A DNA stretch of 64,000 nucleotides from Chara braunii. Its lineage: Eukaryota > Streptophyta > Charophyceae > Charales > Characeae. Location of the stretch: contig BFEA01000121.1 of NCBI GenBank assembly GCA_003427395.1, forward strand, positions 670,649 through 734,648, written 5' to 3'. Positions 1-11,990 of the stretch are shown here, one piece after another; the first letter of the stretch is position 1; each line of letters starts with the position of its first letter. The position numbers were made by a program, and so were the translations under genes. The notes beneath the pieces were generated by a model that was not told where the DNA came from, did no database searches, and saw only the letters and a program-made list of their open reading frames with translations.

Positions 1-4
1 ACTC

Positions 5-6
<2 letters not shown>

Positions 7-50
<44 letters not shown>

Positions 51-62
51 CAGAGACAGAGA
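7..62. repeat. (GA)n microsatellite at the window edge
   Basis: Near-perfect GA dinucleotide run that turns into GACAGA variants at its right end. It is the first of several GA/CT tracts in the window and has no coding content. Confidence 0.95.
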
Positions 63-693
63 CTGAATGGCAAAATTAAATATGGGTCAAATTGCAACCG
101 CGATCTATTTTGCAGTTGGAATGATTTTTTTTAATTTATTGGCCCAGGCATGGCTGAGTGCCAAAAATGGAAAATATGCCGAATCGGTGCGAAGATTATT
201 TCGCAGTGTAAATGATTTTCTTTAAATGTTCTATTATTATTTCTGGAAAGAACACGACCTCATCTATGGATTCTCAAAGTTTCAGATTTTTGTGCATGTT
301 CGTTCGAGCACAGAAAATCGTCGAAGTTGCCTCTTGCAAAATGTCTATTTCGTTGTGCCTGACCTCCGTGTTTTGAGAAGATGGGGCTCAATGCCTGGGC
401 CTGAGGGCCCTTTTGCAGTTCACATGCCTCATTTCTTTATGGGGTCCGCTTCTACTCGGGTCCCGGTCCAACGCCCCCCACTTCTTTTTGGGGTCCACTT
501 CCGCCCGAGGACTGGTCCTTCCTTTTTCCAAAAGTCCCGGTTCTAGCAGAGCTAGCTGTAGGTAGTCCGCAGTTTTGCCAAGGTCTGGTCCCCCAAATCT
601 TTTTGCCCCCTAAGAACCCACTTTGCATCCTGGTCGCCCGCCGCCAAAAATGCGACACCTTGACACAAACGCGGTAGCCCACTATACCGCAAC
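63..693. other. Intergenic stretch, no gene recognised
   Basis: About 630 bases without a credible reading frame. Around 380-500 there are short reiterated words (GGGGTCC, TTCTTT). The right end meets the 3' end of the minus-strand reverse transcriptase relic, so part of this may be that element's 3' untranslated sequence, but I see no poly(A) tail or target duplication that would fix the boundary. Confidence 0.4.
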
Positions 694-2690
694 CTAAGGG
701 CTGCGAACATCGCAGATAGTGGGCTGAATTCCGCTCGGATTCTTAAGCACTCGTTTTGCCATGCCCCATGCGCATCTCGGGTTGAATCCATTTTTCACCA
801 TTCGTTGGATTATCTTTCGTATTTCGTTTGCAGCCTCAGCATGCTCTGAGCACAATATGAGGACAAAAGTTACCTGCCCGATTATAATGGAGAGTGACTG
901 CCTAACTGGTCTGTTTGAGTCGAAACGGATGTACCTATTGACCGACAATCCAAGTTCAACGGCTCTATCGTACTTTGAAGTACGAAACGCACCATTACCC
1001 ATAACATTCATCTGAAGGTTCAGGAAATTCCCAACGCTTCTTTGTTCATCCAGGTCAATACTCTGCTTCTTAATCTCGATAAATTCCACCGGATAGAGCC
1101 GAATGGGGGAGCTATCCTGCGTGGTTTGGTTCTAGGTTAGGAAGTCCCTGATGATCCCGTTGTTAAGGGTATGAAGGTCATCCATATATCGGAATGTGTA
1201 CTTGAAGATCGAGATCAGATGCTGGTTCCCGGTGTCGATTAGTCGCATCAAACAGGCGAACTCGTATTTAAGAAAATACAGGTTGCACCAAATAGAGGAG
1301 CATGGGAGGCCCATGGGAATGTCGTTTCTTTGCCTTCATACCCTTCGTCCAAATTGGATATAGTTTCTTTCGGCCAGCCATTGGTTCATATCCAGGATTT
1401 GTTCCATACTGAGGGTCATGGATTCGTTAGCCTCCTTAGTCCATGTGGCGTAGTACTTGTCGTTTCCCTTTTTCCCGATTTTGATAAACGACAGGCCATC
1501 AGTCTTGGTTTTCAAAGTGAAGGCTTTCCTGGCTGCAAAAGTTAGTGCAGACCTCGGCCCGTGTTCCGAATCATCCGTGGGGATGGTTTTGAAACAGCGG
1601 CTGATGTCTGCTGAGAATACACGATAGAATTGGGTGGGGAGGTTTAGGCAGTATTCGTTAATTGAGTCCACAGGCCACCAGAAGTTCACGTCCAGTCCAT
1701 GCATTTTCTTCATTATACCAGACTGCACCACACAATACTCTTGTACTGCACAGCTGATGAGCTGCAAGGATACAGAGCAAATCTCAGCAAGGGGGGTGAG
1801 CAAGCATTGGGTTGCATTAGTAATCCATCTGAAGTCCTGCTTATGTGCCTTGTAGTTAGCCATTAGGAACGGGATATCCCTCTTTCCCAATGGATAATCC
1901 CTTCGATTATCATTCCCGATCAAATCCACCATCTCAGAGTTAGTACAATAAAAGATTCGAAATCGTTTCCTGACTGCCTGTTGAAGGCAAGTTGCCTCAT
2001 GAAATCCATGCATACAAGGACCGGAGTGTGAGCTGCCTTATCCATACATGTGATGAAGAACCATTCCGTAATATAGTCGATTTCATGAGATATATGTCCC
2101 TGCGTGAGATCCAAATCACTCCGGACGTGTTGTCGCGATCTGTACTTCCTGAATGCAGAGTGACACTGCGCCTTAATAGCATTTCTAGCCCTACTGTCCT
2201 GCTCACCAATAACATCGAAATCACGCCCAAGGAGCACGATTAATTGCTCCCATCCATCCATTACTTCCCTGGTGGCTTCCTCTACACACAGTCTACTCAA
2301 TGGGATGTGGTTCAGTCCTATGCCTAGTAGTCGCTGCAGTAGCGGCAGTTGGGAGATTGAGTAATCGGTGGTGATGACGTGTTGTTTCCTAGTAGTGCTA
2401 GAATCGGTATGCAACAACTCGGTTCAGGCCAGGCTCCGGAACTGTTCATATCTTTGCGATCCACAGGGGCAAGCTCCCTTGCTGCGCCACCATTCCTCCA
2501 AGTAAAAGTCGCGAAAGACATGAGCTGGCTTGTGGAGGATGCGCCCGGTTGGTTCCTTGTACCTCCAGCCGAAGGTAACCGTCTTCATCCATTCCGTAGT
2601 ATCCGCTGCGATGATCAGGCTTAGGATTCCGGAGAATAGTGCTCTGATTGAGATGGCCTCCATCAGCCGGTTGGCATATCTGACATGCAC
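694..2690 (-). pseudogene. Non-LTR-type reverse transcriptase relic
   Basis: RNA-dependent DNA polymerase of a retroelement, read on the minus strand in four pieces. The 2690-1920 piece has a CPCG motif and the phrase LGIGLNHIPL, interrupted by a stop at about 2420. A frameshift between about 2013 and 1920 leads into the second piece (to 1336), which carries palm motif A (FSADISRCFKTIP, Asp kept). A TGA at 1336-1338 interrupts a GRRV/RQ stretch where I would expect Trp. Motif B (IPMGLPCSSIWCNLYF) and motif C (FRYMDDL, near 1177-1188) follow directly in the same frame. A TAG at 1132-1134 precedes the thumb-like part (YIRFDSNRPVRQS), which ends at 694. No protease, RNase H or integrase is nearby, so it is not of the Ty1 or Ty3 class; a Penelope-like or other non-LTR class is possible. 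Palm residues are intact but the frame is broken. No start codon can be assigned. Confidence 0.75.
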
Positions 2691-2786
2691 AAATCGCCTC
2701 CCTCCACTTGGTTGCTGCTTGATCTATATTCGCCTCCCGCTTGCCGTGGTGCCAATGCTGCCAGCAAGATCCTGAAACAGACCCCA

Positions 2787-2877
2787 AAAAAAGGGGGGGG
2801 GGAAGGAAAAAAAGGAAAAAAAGAAGAAAAGAACAAGAAAAGAAGAAGGGGGAGGGGAACGGGTAGGGGGGGCGAAA
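2787..2877. repeat. A/G-rich low-complexity tract
   Basis: Runs of A and G on the plus strand (polypyrimidine on the strand of the reverse transcriptase relic). It lies just upstream of the recognisable part of that relic and separates it from possible N-terminal coding sequence. Confidence 0.9.
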
Positions 2878-4102
2878 GGCAAGAATGGGGGAGAATGTGG
2901 GATATGAGGAGAGTCGGGTAAATAGGAGGGAAGGCGCGTGGCGGTACGATAGGGGATTTGGGACGAAGGTGGGCCGAACGACCAATTCATCGTATCAGCG
3001 ATCTCATGTCAGGTGGGGTCCTACTACGTCAACCTCCCTTGCTCTTTATCGGGGTGCAGCCTTAATGAGGCAAGCCTTCCCGTCCAGATCAGTACAGAAG
3101 CCCATGCCAACCCCGGATAGCTTATTGAAGCAGCTTTTTACCCCCCAAGGTTCCAGCTTGGTCCATAAAAATTACATGAGCCTAACATTACATTCGACCA
3201 GAGTTTTCCCCTCCCACTCCGCACCCCTTGTCCTCCCCCTGATACAGTAGTTTAACATTCCCGCTGTGTCCCTAGTTCTCCATCATGCACTTCCCTGATC
3301 CAGTCATTCAGGAACTTAATTCCGAGATTCTCACCAGCTATAGGCATGGTCCGTCCTGTCTGGATCGGCTGTCGTTTCTCCTTAGTATGGGCGACCATGC
3401 TGTCCTTGCTCAGATGTTCCAGGGTCACGGGATGTGGCAGTTTCAATCCGAACATCCTTCCCTGGTGGGTACCGTTCGAAGATCCCGTCATTCAATCTAT
3501 ACTGTCGTGAATTCCACCTGGTTGTTGGATGAGAGATACTCCATCCTGGCTGCTTTTATTGTTCCCTGCTTCCGGCTCCCTTCCTTGGCTATGCTTGCTG
3601 CTATCCATGATGAATCAGCGAGTTACTGAGCGGATAGCCCCGATGTTAGTACATATGCACTTACCAGGAGAAGGGTACCGAGGAAAATTGCATGAATCAG
3701 AAGCATTCGGTAGTGGTCCTTTATTCCATTCGAAATAATATGCATGAGGGGTTTAGCGTATAAGTACTTTATTCTTACGACCTGCCCGCTACGTCAACAG
3801 TGGAGTCAGTTTATCATAGATAGGTTTGTGAGGCTCGCCCACATAACTCTACCTAGCCTGGCATTATTGCATCTGAGCCTGCTATGCACTCTACTTGCCC
3901 AAATTAGCGGTGCATCTGTGTCCTGTGCAATGGCGATTAGTTGGATGCCTTCGTTCGAGATGACGCTGACCGTGATGTGGTCACTTCTCTGGATGAGGAC
4001 ATTGCATAGGTTACGGATCGCTTGTTCGAGCGCAGATAGATTCTCCAAGGCTTGGGTCGCCGCCTGTTCTAACTGCTCCATCTGAAAAGGGGTACAATCC
4101 AT
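2878..4102 (-). other. Possible upstream coding remnants of the RT element
   Basis: Two minus-strand open stretches look more protein-like than their surroundings: 3491-3252 (79 residues, including GENLGIKFLNDWIREVHDG) and 4102-3806 (98 residues, beginning near MEQLEQAATQALENLSALEQ, a likely helix). The first shares the frame of the N-terminal piece of the RT relic. They could be the decayed 5' part of that element's polyprotein. I recognise no domain, so this is inference from position and composition only. Confidence 0.25.
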
Positions 4103-4126
4103 CAGCAGAAGTATATATATATTTAT

Positions 4127-4226
4127 AGAAAAAAGGGGGAAGAAAGAAAAAGCAAAAAAATGCGAGAAAGAAGAAAAAAAGAAAAAAGAAAGAAGAAAGA
4201 AGAAAGAAGAAAGAAGGAAAGAAATG
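4127..4226. repeat. GAAA/GAAGAAA low-complexity tract
   Basis: About 100 bases of reiterated GAAAGAA words after a short AT run (TATATATATATTTATAG). It is strongly purine-biased on the plus strand and non-coding. Confidence 0.9.
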
Positions 4227-4230
4227 GTAG

Positions 4231-6823
4231 GTGCGGGGGCGACTTGCTCTGGACCGTGTTGGTGGCTGCACTACCGCGCGGCAGAGAGCGTTGTCGGTGC
4301 GAATACCCTTGCAAGGGTACTTGCACTGGGTTTCTGTAGTTGACAGAGGAATGGGTCGATTCAGAATTTATGGGAAGACTGCGTGAGTTGCGTAGGCGCG
4401 CGGACTGAAGATTCAGCGGTAACATCTAGGATTAGAAAGTGTGTGGGCGCGCAGGTTCGAGACGAACATGATTTTTCTCTCTTTGATCGCAATGGAAGAC
4501 GCGGCGTGGATTCCGGTCGGCGCGCTTCATTTTAACAAATTGTTTGTTTTGATTAAACTAACTAACCTATGGGCGCTCTTTTCTCTAGTTCCGCATGGTA
4601 CGGTGGACGGTCCAATAAGCCTGTATGGACTTGCACGAAAATCCAGATGATGGGACCTGATGGATTTGGCTAGGGACGGGTAGCCGCGGCGATGCTGGTA
4701 GGCCGACGTGAGTTTTGGGTGGTCCTCTATGCAAGTGTGGACCGGGAAGTGGCATAGGCCCATAGGGCGTTTCCTTGGCCCCAAGGGTCGTGCGCTACCT
4801 CTTTATAAGGTGAGTCGGGCCTGGTGGTACCAGGCTTGGGCTTAGCCCTATAGGGTACAGCATTAGACTGGTACGCAGCAGACGCAGGGATCGAGGCCAA
4901 CAGTATGCGGCAAGGGAGCGGAGGAGCGTGGCAAAAAGGCTTAAGGGGTTGATGGGTCTGTGGGACTATCCCCCTCGCCTTTTGCTACCGTGGGGCCGAG
5001 CGTAGGGCTGACGGACAGGCTGAGAGGGGTGTCGTGGTCCCTGCCCGGCTACCGCTCGTTGTTTTTATATGTATATATATATTATTTCTAAATTTTATTT
5101 AGTTATTATTATTTATCACGTCCGTATGTGGACGCGAAGACACCATGGGTACGCCCGCAAACCGTTGGAAATACAGGCCCGTGGTCGAACCCGGTGGGTA
5201 AAACCGTCGTGGCGAGTTGCTGTGAGCATGACCCGAGCATTTGTCCTTCGGAATACCCGTAATAACGAAGGCGCGATTTATCGGGTTCGTTTGCTTGCTT
5301 TACATTTCGTGCGGCCCTGCCCCCGCGTTGTTCGGACCCGGGGCGCTAAGCGCGCTGGCTTCGACACGGGGGTGAAGAAGGGAGAGTGACTGAAGGCTAT
5401 CAGGCAGATGGGATGGTGGAAAAAGGTAAGTGGTTCGCTCGTAGGGGTATATGACCACCTTAATCACGAGGGCTGCGGGCCAAACTATTCGTGGTGCAGA
5501 AGTGAGGTTGTCGGGGAAAACCGAATCTGGGCTCGAAGATGGGCCCGGTGCCTTTGGAAAAGAGGTTTGCGCTCCCTCTCGGCAGCTCCGTGGGGCACTA
5601 CCGTGGGTAAGTCCTTCGGGACATTTGTCAAAATTGGAACGAAACAGAGAGGATTAGCTTGGCCGCTAGGGGCCGACTGATGCCTGTAGGTCTGGGGATG
5701 AACCCGGACGGAAAGAGGGGGGCAAGCGCATGCGAAAAGGTTAGGAAGAGGGGGCGGAGCGATCTTCGGAGATGTCGAGAGGCGCCGCCGCTGTAAAAAG
5801 TCCTTCGGGACATCTGTTAAAATTGGATCGTTACAGAGAAGGTTAGCACAACCCCTGTGGGTTTTCTTTTGCTTTGGTTGTTTTGTGTTATTCCTTTTGG
5901 TCGACCCAACCTTCACACGGGCCAGGCCACGGGCGCTGGGAGTGAGGCGCACCGCGATACTGACGGGCAAATCGTTTGTCGGACTTTGGCATAGGAGCAA
6001 ATGACTAGTCGAACCGGCTAGCGGTCGGTTTTCTCTCGAAGTTCCTCTCAAGGTGAATAGCGTTGACGGGTAGTCCGCTACCCGGCTCCATCCGAAGCTT
6101 TTCCCTAGTTAAGCGAGCGTTGTCGGTCGGGTTATTGCGCTAAGACGCTGTCTGATCGAAAAAAGGGAAGCCGAGCAACGAGTCAGAGGGCGACGGGCTG
6201 AAAACCGTGAGGACGAGTGAAGCAGGCAGGAGGCAGAGCGTTGCGACAGGGAGGCCGAATCTGGCCACGAAACCGCGCGGGGTGCATATGGGCGGGCATG
6301 GCGAAGTGGAAGGCGCAGCTATGGCAAAAGGGGGAAGGAAGTTGTAATCCGCCCGATCCTTGACAAGAATAGGCGGGGAAAGAGGCAATCTGCAGGTTTC
6401 TAGGACGGGCGACCTTGAATCTGTAGTCAAATTAGGCTAGAAGTTAGTAGATTAGAGGATTAGAAGAGGAGTCAATGCGCCGAAGTGAAGAGATGGCGGG
6501 AGTGAAGACAAGGGAGGATGAAGAAACACTTATCTCCCTTGTCTTCGATCGGATTTAGGCGAGGAGCGATTCGTTCCGGGGGGTTTTGGCCAGGGCAAAT
6601 TTGTTGATAAGGTTAGTTTCGGCAGTGGTTTAGTAGATATGAGGGTAGAAGTGGAAGGTGCTGCCTGGAGGATGTCGAGAAAGAAGACGAAACGAGAGCG
6701 AAATTGAAGTAACTCGCTCATTTTCTGATCGTTTTCGACAAATAAAGATACTAGATTAAAGTTTTTTGACCAAGCGAGTTAGAATATGCTGTAAGTTTGA
6801 GTAAAAAGTAAATAGATTACGGG
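4231..6823. other. Long non-coding region
   Basis: 2.6 kb, GC-rich overall, without a convincing gene on either strand. The open stretches here overlap each other on both strands and are compositional. It contains the imperfect repeat pair listed separately and an AT-rich patch at about 5062-5120. I checked T-loop-like GGTTCGA words for a cloverleaf and found none. The right end abuts the truncated hAT transposase and may include the rest of that element in unrecognisable form. Confidence 0.5.
5609..5847 (+). repeat. Pair of imperfect ~50-bp direct repeats
   Basis: 5609-5658 and 5798-5847 share the same roughly 50-base block: both begin AAGTCCTTCGGGACAT and end with a variant of ACAGAGA(A/G)GGTTAGC. 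They are about 189 bases apart. The block contains a small dyad (GTCCTTCGGGAC). Function unknown. Confidence 0.8.
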
Positions 6824-7891
6824 TTAGCAGGAGAAAAGTACTGCAGGCGAGCTATGGAGGAGAAACACGGGCCCGTCCTCGCCTGCCACGATGAAGTTGA
6901 CGATAGGCTTGTATGACCTTGTCGTTGCTCCATCCGTCATCATCGTACACCCCGTCAACTTCCACTTTGCCTTCTTCGGAGCGCCCCTCTCTGCTATCTC
7001 GTGATAAATCTCGTCGAGGGGGTGCGTGCGCATGTCAGTGTATGAGGGGACGACCAAAGCAGGCCCAATCGTGACCCTCATCAATGATACCATGAGGTCA
7101 TGCAGCTCTTGAGTAGTCTCAAGTTGTATGAATGTGAATGGCACCCCAGCCCTATACAAGGCTCTACCCCACAACCTCTCATACTGCTGCTGAAGACCTC
7201 CCTTTGCCCAACTATCCAACCTCGTCTGCAGCGTACGACGATCGTGTGGCACAACAACACCTGACGGTGCGCGTGTGCCCTCTGTCCTGAGCCATGACAA
7301 GTCGGCTTAAGTCGACCTCCGATCCGCCTCAAGGACGTGCACCCTCTCTCTGAGGATAGACAGTTCGTCGTCCACAGTCCCACCATCGACCCCTCCCTCA
7401 TCCATCGTAACGTTCTGCGTCCCTTGGGCAGTTGACTGTCGTCCACGGCCACCAGCCCCGTCATGCATCGGCATACCTGTCATTGTGGCAGCTGCCTCCT
7501 CGGCCCTTTGCAGGTCCTCCATCTCCAACTCCTCCTCGTGGACCTCGAGATGCATGGCTGTTATTGCCCTTCGCACAGGGTCACGAATGGTAACCCCGTC
7601 CCTCATCAGCTTGTTCAGGATCTCTCCCATATGAAATCTGCAATGCGCAGACGGGCGGGTGAAGTGGTCAATAACCTTTGTCCGCGCACCAGGGAAAACG
7701 TTGTTGCACAACGTGCAACGTAGCTTGTATTGCCCCTTCCCCCGCACTCCCACCTCCTGCCCTTGACGAACCCATTCCCACGCAGCATGCTTGCTTTGTA
7801 ACAAGCGCTGTCGAGCCTCATCGGCCTCCTGAAAGGGTGCATCGCCATCCGAGAGCTGGGTGAATCTCCCTCGCGATCCACGTTGGGACAT
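6824..7891 (-). pseudogene. BED-finger hAT transposase, truncated, with stop codon
   Basis: DNA transposase relic of the hAT superfamily on the minus strand. The ATG is at 7889-7891, followed by 194 codons to a TAA at 7307-7309. The same frame then continues to 6824. Residues about 56-86 form a BED-type zinc finger (Cys59, Cys62, His76 and His83/Cys84; motif LRCTLC then VIDHFTRPSAHC). A low-complexity linker follows. After the stop comes the DUF659-like start of the catalytic region: LWGRALYRAGVPFTFI, QELHDL, and WKLTGCTMMTDGATTR with its Asp intact. The C-terminal part, including the hAT dimerisation domain, is missing: the frame ends at about 355 codons, whereas related proteins as I know them run to 600 or more. 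Relevant context: several miniature elements in this window have hAT-type 8-bp target duplications. Product and family are fairly sure; activity is ruled out by the stop and truncation. Confidence 0.85.

Positions 7892-7893
<2 letters not shown>

Positions 7894-7973
<80 letters not shown>
7894..7973. repeat. (CT)n microsatellite at the start of the hAT relic
   Basis: Forty perfect CT units. On the minus strand this is a GA tract ending three bases before the transposase ATG, so it would lie in its 5' leader. Confidence 0.97.
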
Positions 7974-7974
<1 letters not shown>

Positions 7975-8199
7975 ACTTTGTTCGTATGGAGCGCTATCAA
8001 CATTTTATGTGAAACGAGCAGCCATCACCTGCTGAGATTGAAAAAACGACATCCACATTGGGTTGGTTGTTTGCTAGGATGATTGAGCGATAAATTCATT
8101 GATTGGTTGAATGATTGGCAGGTTGGTTGGTTGGTTGCTTGCTTGCTTGATTGATTGGTGTACTTTTGTTTTTGTTCTTTGACTAGCCGATCAATGAAG
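7974..8199. other. TTGGTTGATT-rich lead-in to the tandem array
   Basis: From about 8060 the sequence drifts into TTGGTTGATTGA words, a degenerate form of the GATT tract that ends each unit of the array to the right. It probably marks the decayed left edge of that array. No gene. Confidence 0.5.
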
Positions 8200-8632
8200 A
8201 AAACGAGAAGCAGAACGAGGAGGAGGATGAGGAGGGGCAGGCGGTTGCAAAACAGACTCCCCCTCCTCATCATCCGTCCTCGTTCTCCTCCCCCTCCGCC
8301 TCCTCCTCCTTCCTCATCGTCATCCTTCCTCCTCCTCCTCCACCTCCTCGTCATCCTTCCTCCTCGTCATGTTCCTCCTCCACCTCCTCCTCCTCCTCCT
8401 CCTCCTCCTCGTCCTCCTCGCCGATCCTCTTTCCTCTTCCTCCTCCAATCGCCTCCTCCTCCTTCTCTCCTCCTCCTCCTCGACCCTTTCCTCCTCCTCG
8501 CAGTCCAACCTATCACGCGTTCGACCCCATACAGCCCGGATTAAATTTTTGTTTTTTTTCCGTCAATCGATCGATGAAAAAAAAAAAAAAAAAAAGTTTG
8601 AAAAGCACCATCGGATCAATCAATCAATCAAN

Positions 8633-8683
<51 letters not shown>

Positions 8684-8688
8684 CATCG

Positions 8689-8748
<60 letters not shown>

Positions 8749-8804
8749 CATCGAATCAATCAATCAATCAATCAATCAATCGAAGAAGAAAAAAAAAAAA
8801 AAAA

Positions 8805-8983
8805 TTGTCAGCCAATCGAATCGATTGCAGATGGATCATCTACGCTTGGTGGAGAGATTTCATTAGGAAACAATATTTTAGTAGCTTATATGCCTTGGGA
8901 AGGATATGACTTTTGATTCGATTCGATCTTGATTTAAAAAATCAAGATCCAATCGAATGAATCGATTCGATTGGATAACAATT
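8805..8983. repeat. Array palindrome 1 (interrupted)
   Basis: Left arm (GCCAATCGAATCGATT, from 8811) and right arm (AATCGATTCGATTGGATAAC, near 8959-8978) are inverted copies. They are separated by about 100 bases of sequence absent from the other three palindromes. It lies between an (AATC)n and a (GATT)n tract, which are themselves complementary. Confidence 0.8.
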
Positions 8984-9722
8984 TTGTTTTTTTTTCGATT
9001 AATTGATTAATTGATTGATTGGTTGATTGATTTGCAAGGAATTTGAGTGTGAACGATATACAGAAAGTCCAGTTGCGGAATCACACAGATGTCCAAGTAG
9101 TCGTGTGCAAGCAGAGAGCACATACCATGAAGTAATGAGCCAATGTTCAAGCCCTCAGGCCACACCAACACAGTATCCAAAGTCGCTCCCCTCTGCTCGG
9201 CCTCCTCCTACTTCCTCCTTCTCTCCTGCTCCTCCTCCTCCTCAAAAATCCCCCTTCCTCCTCCTCGGCGGTCCTCCTCCTTCCTCCTTCTCTTCTCCTT
9301 CTCCTCCTCCTCGGCGATGCTCCATCTCTCCTCCTCTCCCGCCTCTGCCTCCACCTCGTCGATCCTCCTCCTTCCTCCTCCTTCCTCCTTCTTTCTCCTC
9401 CTCCTTCTCCTCGTCCTTGGCGATCCTCCTTCTCTTGTCCTCCTCCTCCTCGTTGATGCTCCTTCCTTCTCCTCCTCCTCCTCCTCCTCCTCCTCCTTCC
9501 TCCTCGCCGATCCTTCTTCCTCCTCCTCGGCGATCCTCCTCCTTCCTCCTCTCCTTCTCTCCTCCTCCTCCTCCTCCTCCTCCTCCTCGGCCCTTTTCTT
9601 CTCCTCGCAGTCCGACAGATCACGCGTTTGGCCTCATACCGCCCGGATAAAAAAATATATATATATCGTCAATCGATCGATGAAAAAAAAAAAAAAAAAA
9701 AAAGGTTAGAAAATCACCATCG

Positions 9723-9777
<55 letters not shown>

Positions 9778-9815
9778 TAATAAATCAATCAATCAATCAA
9801 TCAATCAATCCATCG

Positions 9816-9847
<32 letters not shown>

Positions 9848-9867
9848 GAAAAAAAAAAAAAAAAAAA

Positions 9868-9957
9868 CTGTTATCCAATCGAGTTCATTGATTCGATAAG
9901 ATCTTGATTTCGAAAATCAAGATCCAATCGAATCAATCGATTCGATTGGATAACAAT
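9868..9957. repeat. Array palindrome 2
   Basis: Centre ATCTTGATTTCGAAAATCAA; the arms extend through GATCCAATCGAATC to GGATAAC. Near-perfect dyad of about 90 bases with a few mismatches in the left arm (GAGTTCATT). Confidence 0.85.
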
Positions 9958-9975
9958 TTTTTTTTTTTTCGCTTA

Positions 9976-10057
<82 letters not shown>

Positions 10058-10833
10058 TGGTTTGCAAGGAATTTGAGTGTCAACGATATACAGAAAGCCC
10101 AGTTGCGGAATCACACAGATGTTCAAGTAGTCGTGTGCAAGCAGAGAGCACATACCATAAAGTAATAAGCCAATGTTCAAGCCCTCAGGCCACATCAACA
10201 AAGTATCCAAAGTCGCTCCCCTCTGCTCGGCCTCCTCCTCCTTCCTCCTTCTCTCCTCCTCCTCCTCCTCCTCGGCGATCCCCCTTCCTCTTCCTCGGTG
10301 GTCCTCCTCCTTCCTCCTCCTCCTCGACGATGCTCCTTCTCTCCTCCTCTCCCTCCTCTTCCTCCACCTCGTCGATCCTTCTCCTTCCTCCTCCTTCCTC
10401 CTCCTTCCTCCTTTTTTCTCCTCCTCCTTCTCCTCCTCGTCGGCGATCCTCCTTCTCTTGTCCTCCTCCTACGCCTCGCCTCCTCCTCCTCCTCTTCCTC
10501 CTCCTCCGCCACCCCCTCCTCCTTCCTCCTCGCCGATTCTTCTTCCTCCTCCTTTGCGATCTTCCTCGTTCCTTCTCTCCTTCTCTCCTCCTCCTCCTCC
10601 TCGGCCTTTTCCTCCTCCTCGCAGTCCGACAGATCACGCGTTCGGCCCTGTACATCCCAAATAAAATAAAATAAAAATTCTCGTCAATCGATCGATGAAA
10701 AAAAAAAAAAAAAAAAAAAGTTTGAAAGCACCATCGGATCAATCAATCAATCAATCAATCAATCAATTTATCGAATCACTCAATCAATTAATCAATCAAT
10801 CAATCAATCAATCGAAAAAAAAGAAGAAGAAAA

Positions 10834-11036
10834 ATTGTTATCCAATCGAATCGATTGATTCGATTGGATCTTGATTTCGAACTGTTATTAAATCGAATCA
10901 ATGCCAATCGAATCCATTGATTCGATTGGATCTTGATTTCGAAAATCAAGATCCAATCGAATCAATCGATTCGATTGGATCTTGATTTCGAAAATCAAGA
11001 TCCAATCGAATCAATCGATTCGATTGGATAACAATT
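10834..11036. repeat. Array palindrome 3 (internally duplicated)
   Basis: The same dyad as in the neighbouring units, but the core GATTTCGAAAATC occurs twice in tandem and a partial third copy (GATTTCGAAC) lies to the left. The segment is about 200 bases instead of about 90-100. This looks like expansion at the hairpin. Confidence 0.85.
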
Positions 11037-11061
11037 CTATTTTTTTTTTTCGATTAATTGA

Positions 11062-11092
<31 letters not shown>

Positions 11093-11891
11093 ATTGATTG
11101 ATTGATTGATTTGCCAGGAATTTTAGTGTGAACGATATACAGAAAGCCCAGTTGCGGAATCACAGAGATGTCCAAGTAGTCGTGTGCAAGCAGAGAGCAC
11201 ATACCATGAAGTAATGAGCCAATGTTCAAGCCCTCAGGCCACACCAACACAGTATCTAAACCCGCTCCACTCTGCTCGGCCTCCTCCTCCTTCCTCCTTC
11301 TCTCCTCCCCCTCCTCCTCCTTGGCGATCCCCCTTCCTCCTCCTCGGCGGTCCTCCTCCTTCCTCCTTCTCTCATCCTTCTCTCTTCCTTCTCTCCTCCT
11401 CCTCGGCGATGCTCCTTCTCTCCTCCTTTCCCTCCTTCGCCTCCACCTCATCGATCCTCCTCCTTCCTCCTTCTTCCTCCTTCTTTCTCCTTCTCCTTCT
11501 CCTTCTTCTCCTCCTCGGCGATCCTCCTTCTCTTGTCCTCCTCCTCCTCCTTGGCGATGCTCCTTCCTCCTCCTCCTCCTCCTCCTCGCCTCCTCCTCCT
11601 TCTCTTCCTCCTCCTCCTCCGCCTCCTCCTCCTTCCTCCTCACCGATCCTTCTTCCTCCTCCTCGACGATCCTCCTCCTTCCTCCTTTCCTTCTCTCCTC
11701 CTCCTCCTTCTCCTCCTCCTCCTCGACCCTTTCCTCCTCCTCGCAGTCCCACCGATCACGAGTTCGGCCCCATACCGCCCGGATTAATTTATTTTTTTTC
11801 CCCCGTCAATCAATCGATGAAAAAAAAAAAAAAAAACTTTGAAAAGCACCATCGGATCAATCAATCAGACAATCAATCAATCAATCAATCG

Positions 11892-11964
<73 letters not shown>

Positions 11965-11990
11965 ATCAATCGAAAAATAAAAATAAAAAA

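Noticed and set aside
226-546. Plus-strand frame of 106 codons near the window start
   Set aside because: No domain, and overlapping frames on the opposite strand are equally open; composition-driven.
2787-2877. G-quadruplex regulator
   Set aside because: G runs are present but sit in a general A/G low-complexity tract inside a dead element, with nothing to regulate.
4440-4520. tRNA suggested by a GGTTCGAGA T-loop word
   Set aside because: No acceptor, D-arm or anticodon stem can be folded around it.
8155-11842. Long open frames rich in Ser/Leu/Pro, Arg/Glu and Ile-Asn-Gln-Ser repeats
   Set aside because: They are translations of CTC/TCC, GGA and AATC simple repeats, open on both strands and in several frames at once.
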